A stretch of DNA of 64,000 bases from CAYVQE01 sp964454005 (GTDB lineage: Bacteria > Myxococcota > B64-G9). The position numbers and the translations under genes are program-made. Positions 57,643-64,000 of the stretch are shown piece by piece. The stretch spans positions 95,521-159,520 of the forward strand of contig CAYVQE010000001.1 in assembly GCA_964454005.1 (NCBI GenBank), read 5' to 3'. The notes under the pieces are model-generated. The model was not told where the DNA came from. It was given only the letters and a program-made list of their open reading frames with translations, and made no database searches. Positions within the stretch are counted from its first letter, which is position 1; the number at the start of each line of letters is the position of its first letter.

Positions 57643-59173
57643 CGTCGCCGTCGAACCCCTCGCCGCGGCGAAGCACCTGCGGCAGCAGGTCGATCAGATC
57701 GCCGGCCAGCAAACCGCGCTGGCCCTGGACGCGGGCGGCCAGATCGCCGGTGGCACCATGCAGGTAGGCGCCCACGCTGGCCGCCTCCAGCGGGTTGAAA
57801 CCCTGGGCCAGCAAACCGCTGACCATGCCGGTCAGCACGTCGCCGGTGCCACCGGAAGCCATGCCCGGATTGCCGGTGGGCACCAGCATGGCCGTGCCGG
57901 CTGCGTCGGCCACGATGGTGCCCGCCCCCTTGAGCACCACGGTGCAGCCACAGTCGGCGGCCAGGCGCCGGGCGGCGCCGAAACGGTCGGCTTGCACCTC
58001 GGCCACCGGGCGTTCGAGCAACCGGGCCATCTCGCCCGGATGGGGCGTCAGGACGCGCTCATCGGCGGCCCGGCCCAGCAGTTCCAGGTGGCCGGCGAGG
58101 TTGTTCAGGCCGTCGGCATCGATCACCATCGGCAGCGCCAGCTCGGCCACCGCGCGCCGGACGAGGTTTGCGGCCGCCGGGCTCTGGCCAAGACCGGGGC
58201 CCAGTGCCATGGCCTGCTTGCCTTCGCAGGCGGCCGACAGGTCCTCGAAGTTGCGCACCGGCTCGCCCATGTACTCGACCGGGCCGTTGATCACTTGCGC
58301 GATGACCTCGGGCGGCGCGCCCAGGCTGACCAGACCGGCTCCGCTGCGACAGGCCGCGCGGCAACACAGCCCGGCCGCGCCGGGCTTGTCGCTCGAGCCG
58401 GCCACCACCAGCAGGTGGCCGAAGTGGCCCTTGTGGGCGTCCGGCTCGCGCAGCTTCAGATAGGGCTCGAGGTCGTCATCGGTCAGCAGCCAGGTGGCGT
58501 CGTCGCCGCTCGGGAACAGATGCGGCGGGAAGCCGATGTCGACCACCGTCAGATCGCCGACCAGCTCAGCCCCCGGATAGAGCAGGTGGCCGCGCTTGGG
58601 GGCACCGAAGGTGACGGTCGCGGTGGCGGCCACGGCGCAACCCATCACCTGGCCGTTGTCGGCGCTCAAGCCCGAAGGCATGTCCACCGCGACCACCGGT
58701 ACCCCGGCCGCGTTGATGGTCTCGATGGCGGTGGCGAAGACGCCGCGCACTTCCTTGGACAGGCCGGTGCCGAAGACGGCGTCGACGATGACGTCGTAGC
58801 AGCCGAGATCCATGTTGCGCACGGACTCGTGGCTGGCGCGCACGTTGATCGACAGATTGAGCCGGTCGAGCACGTGCTTGTTCAGCTCGGCATCGCCGCG
58901 CAAGGAGTCCGGATGCGCCAGCAAGAAGATCTCGACCCGATGGCCGGCGTGGTGCAGGTGGCGGGTGGCCACCAGGCCGTCACCGCCGTTGTTGCCCTTG
59001 CCGCAAACCACCGCCACCCGCCCGGGACGCCCGGCCGGCAGCAAGCGCTCTGCTTCCTCGGCACAGGCCTTGCCGGCCTGCTCCATCAACACCGCGCCCG
59101 GAATGCCGATCTCCTTGATGGTGATTCGGTCGACTGTCTGCATCTGCTCGGCGGTCAGGATCGGGATGGCCAT
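57629..59173 (-). CDS. nnrD: Bifunctional NAD(P)HX repair enzyme (epimerase/dehydratase)
   Basis: 514 aa from ATG 59173 (AGAGGGG seven bases ahead). N-terminal YjeF_N epimerase: Val-Val-Cys-Gly-Lys-Gly-Asn-Asn-Gly-Gly-Asp-Gly and 'Asp-Val-Ile-Val-Asp-Ala-Val-Phe-Gly-Thr-Gly'. C-terminal carbohydrate-kinase-like dehydratase: Leu-Gly-Pro-Gly-Leu-Gly-Gln, Thr-Pro-His-Pro-Gly-Glu-Met, and Met-Ala-Ser-Gly-Gly-Thr-Gly-Asp-Val-Leu. Repairs hydrated NAD(P)H. The acpS gene that often precedes it in this operon is absent. Confidence 0.92.
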   Translation of the reverse strand: MAIPILTAEQMQTVDRITIKEIGIPGAVLMEQAGKACAEEAERLLPAGRPGRVAVVCGKGNNGGDGLVATRHLHHAGHRVEIFLLAHPDSLRGDAELNKHVLDRLNLSINVRASHESVRNMDLGCYDVIVDAVFGTGLSKEVRGVFATAIETINAAGVPVVAVDMPSGLSADNGQVMGCAVAATATVTFGAPKRGHLLYPGAELVGDLTVVDIGFPPHLFPSGDDATWLLTDDDLEPYLKLREPDAHKGHFGHLLVVAGSSDKPGAAGLCCRAACRSGAGLVSLGAPPEVIAQVINGPVEYMGEPVRNFEDLSAACEGKQAMALGPGLGQSPAAANLVRRAVAELALPMVIDADGLNNLAGHLELLGRAADERVLTPHPGEMARLLERPVAEVQADRFGAARRLAADCGCTVVLKGAGTIVADAAGTAMLVPTGNPGMASGGTGDVLTGMVSGLLAQGFNPLEAASVGAYLHGATGDLAARVQGQRGLLAGDLIDLLPQVLRRGEGFDGDDGPE

Positions 59174-59189
59174 GTTCGCGCCCCTCTTG

Positions 59190-59936
59190 TCAGCGGCCGG
59201 CGGCGTCCCGCCGGGCTGCGACGATGGCGAGGCGCATCTCGCGCACCGCCTGCTCGATGCCGCAGAATACGGCGTCGGCGATGATACTGTGGCCGATATT
59301 GAACTCCGTGATCTCGGCGATGGCGGCAACCGGCCCCACGTTTTGCAAGCTGAGTCCATGGCCGGCGAAGACCGGCAGCCCGATCTTGGCGCAGGTCTTG
59401 GCGGCGTCGATCAGCCGGGCCAGCTCCTGCTGGCGGATGGGAGCGCTCTTGGCCTCGCAGTAGGCGCCGGTGTGCAGCTCCACTCCGTCGGCGTTGACCT
59501 TGTGGGCGGCGCGCACCTGGTCGATCTCGGGGTCGATGAACAGGCTGACCCGGATGTCGCCGTCTTTGAGGAAGCGGACCGTCTCCTTGACGGCGTCGCG
59601 CTGCATGGCCACGTCCAGCCCGCCTTCGGTGGTCAGCTCCTCGCGCTTCTCCGGCACCAGCGTGACCATGTCGGGCTTGTACTGGTAGGCGATCTTGGAC
59701 ATTTCCTTGGTGGCCGCCATCTCGAGGTTGAGCCCTGTCTGGACGGTCTCGCGCAGGATGCGCAGATCGCGTTCCTGGATGTGCCGGCGGTCCTCGCGCA
59801 GGTGGATCGTGATCTGATCGGAGCCGCCCCGCTCGGCCAGCGCTGCCGCCAGCACCGGATCGGGGTAGCGCGTGCCACGCGCCTGGCGCAGCGTGGCCAC
59901 GTGATCGACATTGATTCCCAGTCGGACTGCGTCCAT
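59190..59936 (-). CDS. pdxJ: Pyridoxine 5'-phosphate synthase
   Basis: 248 aa from ATG 59936 (GGGAG ahead). Gly-Ile-Asn-Val-Asp-His-Val-Ala-Thr-Leu-Arg-Gln-Ala-Arg-Gly-Thr at the start and Val-Thr-Leu-Val-Pro-Glu-Lys-Arg-Glu-Glu-Leu-Thr-Thr-Glu-Gly-Gly-Leu-Asp-Val identify PdxJ, which condenses 1-deoxyxylulose 5-phosphate with 3-amino-2-oxopropyl phosphate. Length matches the family. Starts 35 bases after glmM. Confidence 0.95.
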   Translation of the reverse strand: MDAVRLGINVDHVATLRQARGTRYPDPVLAAALAERGGSDQITIHLREDRRHIQERDLRILRETVQTGLNLEMAATKEMSKIAYQYKPDMVTLVPEKREELTTEGGLDVAMQRDAVKETVRFLKDGDIRVSLFIDPEIDQVRAAHKVNADGVELHTGAYCEAKSAPIRQQELARLIDAAKTCAKIGLPVFAGHGLSLQNVGPVAAIAEITEFNIGHSIIADAVFCGIEQAVREMRLAIVAARRDAAGR

Positions 59937-59971
59937 CGGTGTCTCCCTCGGTCGTCGCCGGTGACCGGCGC

Positions 59972-61315
59972 TCAACGGCCCTCGAAGGCGGCTGCGATGC
60001 GTTCGGCGTAGCCGCGGATTCGCTTCTCGTCTGGTCCCTCGATCATGACCCGGACCTTGTACTCGGTTCCCGAGTAGCGCACCAACACCCGCCCGTCGGC
60101 CCCCAGCCTCTGCTCGACGTCGTCGACGGCGCGCTGCACGGCGGGCAGCTCGCGGATGGGTCGCTTGTCATCGACCGGCCGGTTGACCATCACCTGGGGC
60201 AGCCTGGTCAGCACGGCGGCCAGCTCGCTCAGGGGCTTGCCCTCGCGCAGCATGACCGTCAGGGTGGCCAGCGCGGCCACCACGCCGTCGCCGGTGGTGG
60301 CGTGATCGAGAAAGATCAGATGGCCCGATTGCTCGCCGCCCAGGTTCAGCCCCCCGGTCCGCATGGCCTCGACCACGTAGCGATCGCCCACCGGGGTGCG
60401 CTGCAGGGCGATGCCCTGGCGTTGCAGGCAATGCTCGAGCCCGAGGTTGCTCATCACCGTGGCGGCCACGGTCTTCTTGCGCAGCACCCGCTTCGCCTTC
60501 AGGTGGCAGGCGCAGATGGCCAGCAGGTGGTCGCCGTCGATCAGCTCACCCTTCTCGGTGGCCATGACCACCCGGTCGGCGTCGCCGTCCAGGGCGATGC
60601 CCAGGTTGGCCTTGTGCCGCTTGACCGCCTGGATCATGCTGCCGGGATGCAGCGAGCCGCAGCGGCGGTTGATGTTGCGCCCGTCGGGCTTGACCCCCAT
60701 CGGGTAGACCCGGGCCCCTAGCTCCTCGAACACCGCCGGTGCCACCTTGTAAGCGGCTCCGTTGGCGCAGTCGACCACGATGCGTATGCCTTCCAGTGTC
60801 AGATCCTTGGGCAGCACGTGCTTCAGGGCCACGATGGTCCGGCCGGCGGCATCGTCGATGCGATAGGCCTTGCCGATGGCCTGGGCGGTGGGCCGCAGAT
60901 CGTCGATGGCGTTTTCGAACATGATCTGCTCGATCTCGGCCTCGGTCTCGTCGGGCAGTTTGAAGCCGTCGGCGGCGAAGAGCTTGATGCCGTTGTCCTG
61001 GAAGGGGTTGTGCGAAGCCGAGATGACCACGCCGGCGTCAGCGCGCATCGAATGGGTCAGCAGGGCGATGCCGGGGGTCGGCAGTGGACCCACCAGCAGC
61101 ACGTCGACGCCCATGGAGCAGATTCCGGAAGCCATGGCCGTCTCGAGCATGTAACCCGACAGCCGGGTATCCTTGCCGATCAGCACGCGGTGGCGGCGCT
61201 TGCCGTGGCGGAACAGGTGGCCCACCGCCCGGCCGAGGCGCATCGCGATCTCGGAGGACATGGGGTAGACGTTGGCTTCCCCGCGTATACCGTCGGTGCC
61301 GAAAATGCGGCGCAT
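59972..61315 (-). CDS. glmM: Phosphoglucosamine mutase
   Basis: 447 aa. ATG 61315 overlaps the folP TGA (ATGA) and has GGAGGA ahead. Phe-Gly-Thr-Asp-Gly-Ile-Arg-Gly, the phospho-Ser loop Ile-Ser-Ala-Ser-His-Asn-Pro, the metal loop Asp-Gly-Asp-Ala-Asp-Arg, and Arg-Tyr-Ser-Gly-Thr-Glu. Converts glucosamine-6-phosphate to glucosamine-1-phosphate for peptidoglycan and LPS. The cdaA gene often found before it in related lineages is missing. Confidence 0.96.
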   Translation of the reverse strand: MRRIFGTDGIRGEANVYPMSSEIAMRLGRAVGHLFRHGKRRHRVLIGKDTRLSGYMLETAMASGICSMGVDVLLVGPLPTPGIALLTHSMRADAGVVISASHNPFQDNGIKLFAADGFKLPDETEAEIEQIMFENAIDDLRPTAQAIGKAYRIDDAAGRTIVALKHVLPKDLTLEGIRIVVDCANGAAYKVAPAVFEELGARVYPMGVKPDGRNINRRCGSLHPGSMIQAVKRHKANLGIALDGDADRVVMATEKGELIDGDHLLAICACHLKAKRVLRKKTVAATVMSNLGLEHCLQRQGIALQRTPVGDRYVVEAMRTGGLNLGGEQSGHLIFLDHATTGDGVVAALATLTVMLREGKPLSELAAVLTRLPQVMVNRPVDDKRPIRELPAVQRAVDDVEQRLGADGRVLVRYSGTEYKVRVMIEGPDEKRIRGYAERIAAAFEGR

Positions 61316-62199
61316 CAATTCCTCCCCGCGCAGCGGATGGCCGCGGCGATGCGGATCACGTCGCGCATCTCGGCCACGTCGTGGACGCGGACCAGATGGG
61401 CGCCGCGCAGCACGCTGGCGGCCACCGCCGCCGCCGTGCCGAAACGCCTCTCCGTCACGGGCCGGTCGTCGAGCAGCTTGCCGATGAAGGCCTTTCGCGA
61501 AGGGCCGACCAGCACGGCGTGGCCGGCGTTTGTCAACTCGTCGAGCCGGTCCAGGATCATCAGGTTGTGGGCGGCGGTCTTGCCGAAACCGATTCCCGGA
61601 TCCCAGATGATCCGGGCGCGCTCGACCCCGGCGGTGACCAGGTCTTCGGTGGCCCGCTGCAACATGCCGCGGATCTCGCCCAGCAGGTCGTCGTAGTGGA
61701 TGGTGCCCCGCTGCATGGTATTGGGCCGGCCGCGCATGTGCATGATCACCACCGGCACGCCGGTGCGCGCCAGCAGCGGCGGCATGTCCGGGTCGAAACG
61801 ACAGGCGCTGACGTCGTTGACCAGCGCCGCCCCGGCGGCCAGGGCGGCCTCGGCCACCGAGGCCTTGGTGGTGTCGATGCTGATCGGCGTCAGCGCATAG
61901 GGCGCCACGGCCTCGATCACCGGCAGCACCCGCTCGAGTTCCTCGGCGGCCGGCACCGGATCCGAGCCCGGCCGGGTGCTCTCGCCGCCGATGTCGATCA
62001 CATCGGCGCCGGCCTCGGCCAGGGCCAGGGCCTGCTCGATCGCCCGCGAGCGGTCGAAGAAGCGACCGCCGTCGGAGAACGAGTCCGGCGTGACGTTGAC
62101 GATGCCAATCAGCGCCACCCGGCGGCCGAAGTCGAGCACCCGATCCCCGCAGCGGATGGGCGCGGGAGCCGGGCGCGGATTGTGCGGCGGACCAACCAT
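61315..62199 (-). CDS. folP: Dihydropteroate synthase
   Basis: 294 aa from ATG 62199; the in-frame TTG at 62235 lacks support. Pterin and pABA sites are visible: Gly-Ile-Val-Asn-Val-Thr-Pro-Asp-Ser-Phe-Ser-Asp-Gly-Gly, Gly-Gly-Glu-Ser-Thr-Arg-Pro-Gly-Ser, 'Asn-Asp-Val-Ser', 'Asp-Pro-Gly-Ile-Gly-Phe-Gly-Lys', Gly-Pro-Ser-Arg-Lys-Ala-Phe, and Arg-Val-His-Asp. Folate biosynthesis, and the target of sulfonamides in the family. Coupled to glmM by a 4-base overlap. Confidence 0.95.
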   Translation of the reverse strand: MVGPPHNPRPAPAPIRCGDRVLDFGRRVALIGIVNVTPDSFSDGGRFFDRSRAIEQALALAEAGADVIDIGGESTRPGSDPVPAAEELERVLPVIEAVAPYALTPISIDTTKASVAEAALAAGAALVNDVSACRFDPDMPPLLARTGVPVVIMHMRGRPNTMQRGTIHYDDLLGEIRGMLQRATEDLVTAGVERARIIWDPGIGFGKTAAHNLMILDRLDELTNAGHAVLVGPSRKAFIGKLLDDRPVTERRFGTAAAVAASVLRGAHLVRVHDVAEMRDVIRIAAAIRCAGRN

Positions 62200-62265
62200 G
62201 GCCACAGGAATGCCGCTTGCGACCAGCCTTGTCAAGATGGTGCCGAACGGTAAGCGGTGGCTCGG

Positions 62266-62790
62266 TCAATCGAGCCGCAGGATGTGGGCCTGGATGTGGC
62301 GGCCGAGGTCGAGTCGGGCTGCCGAGCAGAACGGGGCGGAGCGGCGTTGGGTGGCTGAGCCGGGGTTGAGCAGCAAGGTGCCGTGGCGGTACTCGTGCAG
62401 CGGCTGGTGGCTGTGGCCGAAGACCAGCACGTCGACCTCGGGCCGGCCGCCGGGGTCGCAGAAGCGTTCCAACACCCGCCGCGGCAGATCGGCGCCGGGG
62501 CCCCAACCGTGGCTCAGACCGATGCGCCGGCCGGCCAGCTCGATCACCGTCTGCTCGGGCAGGCGGGCCTGCAGCGCGGGCGGGTCCATGTTGCCGGCCA
62601 CCGCGTCCAGCGGGGCGAAGTCGGCCAGGGCGTCGAGCAGCTCGGGACAGACCGCGTCGCCGGCGTGCAGGATGTGATCGATTCCGGTCAGCTGAGGCTG
62701 CAACCGCTCGACGACCGCGGCCACCTCGGCAGCGCGGGCGTGGGTGTCGGAGACCACCAGCACCCGGGTCATGTCCGGGTGGGCCCCCAT
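62266..62790 (-). CDS. YfcE/MJ0936-type metallophosphoesterase, second copy
   Basis: 174 aa from ATG 62790, directly after the ftsH stop (TGA-ATG); ATG 62772 is an alternative. Motifs: Ser-Asp-Thr-His, His-Ala-Gly-Asp, Gly-Asn-Met-Asp, His-Gly-Trp, Gly-His-Ser-His-Gln-Pro. Sits between ftsH and folP, an uncommon place. It shares family with the protein at 54706 but is divergent. The substrate is unknown. Confidence 0.85.
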   Translation of the reverse strand: MGAHPDMTRVLVVSDTHARAAEVAAVVERLQPQLTGIDHILHAGDAVCPELLDALADFAPLDAVAGNMDPPALQARLPEQTVIELAGRRIGLSHGWGPGADLPRRVLERFCDPGGRPEVDVLVFGHSHQPLHEYRHGTLLLNPGSATQRRSAPFCSAARLDLGRHIQAHILRLD

Positions 62791-64000
62791 TCAGGCCATG
62801 CCTGGTTCGGGTTCCGGCTTGGACGGCAGGTGCTCGTCGGCATCCTCTTCGGAGTCTTCGCGCTCGCCGTCATCCGGCGGAATCAGCCGCGTCTCGAGCG
62901 GCTTGGAGCGGCCGATGCCCTCGCCGCGGATCAACTTGTCGATGTCGTCGCCGTCGAGCGACTCGTAGACCAGCAGGGCCTCGGCCAACCGGTGCAGCGC
63001 ATCGATGTTGTCGCGCACCAGCTCGCGCACCCGCTCGTAGCAATCCTCGACGAAGCGCCGCACCTCGCGATCGATCTCCTGCGCCGTCTGCTCGCTGTAG
63101 TCGCGGTGCTGGGCGATCTCGCGCCCCAAAAAGATCTGCTCGTCCTTTTTGCCGAAGGTCAGCGGGCCCAGCTTGTCGCTCATGCCCCATTCACAGACCA
63201 TCTTGCGTGCCAGATCGGTGGTGCGATCCAGGTCGTTGCCGGCACCGCTGGTCAGCTCGTCGAGCGTAAGCTCCTCGGCCACCCGGCCGCCCAGCAGCAC
63301 GCAGATGGAGGCGATGGCCCGGCTCTTGGACATGGTGTGGCGATCTTCCTCGGGCAGCTGCTGGGTCAGGCCCAGGGCCATGCCGCGCGGGATGATGGTC
63401 ACCTTGTGCACCGGATCGGTATCACCGATCAACTTGGCCACCAGGGCGTGGCCGGCTTCGTGGTAGGCCGTGACCCGCTTCTCCTTGTCGGAGATGATCA
63501 TCGACTTGCGCTCGGAACCCATCAGGACCTTGTCCTTGGCCTGCTCCATGGAGCGCTGGTCGACCGCCTCGGAGTCGCCGCGGGCGGCGATCAGGGCCGC
63601 CTCGTTGACCAGGTTCTCCAGGTCGGCGCCCGAGAAGCCGGGCGAGCCGCGGGCGATCTTCTCCAGCTCGATGTCCTTGCTCAACGGAACCTTGCGGGTG
63701 TGGACCTTGAGAATGCCGAGTCGGCCGCGCAGATCGGGGTTGGGCACCACCACCCGCCGGTCGAACCGGCCGGGGCGCAGCAGAGCCGGGTCCAGCACGT
63801 CGGGCCGGTTGGTGGCCGCGATCAGGATAACCCCCTCGTTCGACTCGAAGCCGTCCATCTCGACCAGCAGCTGGTTCAGCGTCTGCTCGCGCTCGTCATT
63901 GCCGCCGCCCAGTCCGGCGCCGCGTGAGCGACCGACCGCATCAATCTCGTCGATGAAGATGATGCAGGGGGCCGACCGCTTGGCCTGCTCGAACATGTCG
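62791..64000 (-). CDS. ftsH: ATP-dependent zinc metalloprotease FtsH, C-terminal part (5' end outside window)
   Basis: 402 codons in the window, starting inside the AAA+ domain. Walker B Ile-Ile-Phe-Ile-Asp-Glu-Ile-Asp, sensor-like Ala-Ala-Thr-Asn-Arg-Pro-Asp, second-region-of-homology Arg-Pro-Gly-Arg-Phe-Asp-Arg, and the zinc site His-Glu-Ala-Gly-His with a later Asp. Membrane-bound protease for quality control in the family. An acidic C-terminal tail of ~35 residues follows. First visible gene of the housekeeping operon. Confidence 0.96.
   Translation of the reverse strand, partial: DMFEQAKRSAPCIIFIDEIDAVGRSRGAGLGGGNDEREQTLNQLLVEMDGFESNEGVILIAATNRPDVLDPALLRPGRFDRRVVVPNPDLRGRLGILKVHTRKVPLSKDIELEKIARGSPGFSGADLENLVNEAALIAARGDSEAVDQRSMEQAKDKVLMGSERKSMIISDKEKRVTAYHEAGHALVAKLIGDTDPVHKVTIIPRGMALGLTQQLPEEDRHTMSKSRAIASICVLLGGRVAEELTLDELTSGAGNDLDRTTDLARKMVCEWGMSDKLGPLTFGKKDEQIFLGREIAQHRDYSEQTAQEIDREVRRFVEDCYERVRELVRDNIDALHRLAEALLVYESLDGDDIDKLIRGEGIGRSKPLETRLIPPDDGEREDSEEDADEHLPSKPEPEPGMA

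Overview
This is a GC-rich bacterial chromosome window with almost no non-coding space and many stop/start overlaps (ATGA, GTGA). The gene set points to an uncultured or little-studied member of the Myxococcota or a related delta-proteobacterial lineage. The reasons are secreted proteins with many Asn-Cys-Gly-x-Cys-Gly-Asn repeats, PEGA and choice-of-anchor (ASH) lipoproteins, a bacterial Ser/Thr-kinase-like protein, several class III cyclases, and an ftsH-folP-glmM-pdxJ-nnrD-tsaE housekeeping block. This placement is inference from content; no rRNA or taxonomic marker search was possible. No tRNA, rRNA, IS element or CRISPR array was seen.

Region 1 (1-5.25 kb): the 3' end of a family-4 glycosyltransferase, then two adjacent nitrogenase-component-1-like subunits with a three-plus-one cysteine pattern and no reductase (NifH/BchL type) in the window, then a multi-spanning membrane glycosyltransferase-like protein and a decayed antisense SGNH hydrolase.

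Region 2 (5.25-25.3 kb) is the striking part. Nine genes carry ten radical SAM domains. Three are on the plus strand (5285-8831). Four form a minus-strand operon joined by 4-base overlaps (15528-8851), including a polypeptide with two radical SAM domains. One is a radical SAM-methyltransferase fusion (20730-22541). The last is a HxsB-like maturase. Three of the domains follow a B12-binding-type N-terminus. Envelope genes sit among them (GT2 glycosyltransferase, polysaccharide deacetylase, GT39-type membrane protein). The region ends in a compact His-Xaa-Ser-type RiPP locus: two HxsD-like proteins, an HxsB-like radical SAM maturase, and a small protein with a twin-arginine-like leader and a perfect (Ser-His-Gly)16 tail driven by its own TTGACA promoter.

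Region 3 (25.3-42.7 kb): surface and secreted proteins and signalling. It holds an ASH plus Cys-repeat lipoprotein, a class III cyclase, a Cys-rich lipoprotein operon ending in a HGN-type (predicted inactive) kinase, and a PEGA-protein cassette.

Region 4 (42.7-64 kb): mostly housekeeping. Genes are psd, a leucyl aminopeptidase, a HAMP-cyclase, a lone receiver, a histidine-kinase-like protein lacking its phospho-acceptor His, TPR lipoproteins, a UvrD/PcrA-type helicase, an NlpC/P60 lipoprotein, a ComEA-like protein, hutI, and the operon ftsH-phosphodiesterase-folP-glmM-pdxJ-nnrD-tsaE (no acpS, no cdaA).

A recurring regulatory theme is near-leaderless transcription. At eight genes or more, a TTG-type -35 and TA-type -10 with 16-18 bp spacing end only 6-10 bases before the start codon, and no Shine-Dalgarno is present.
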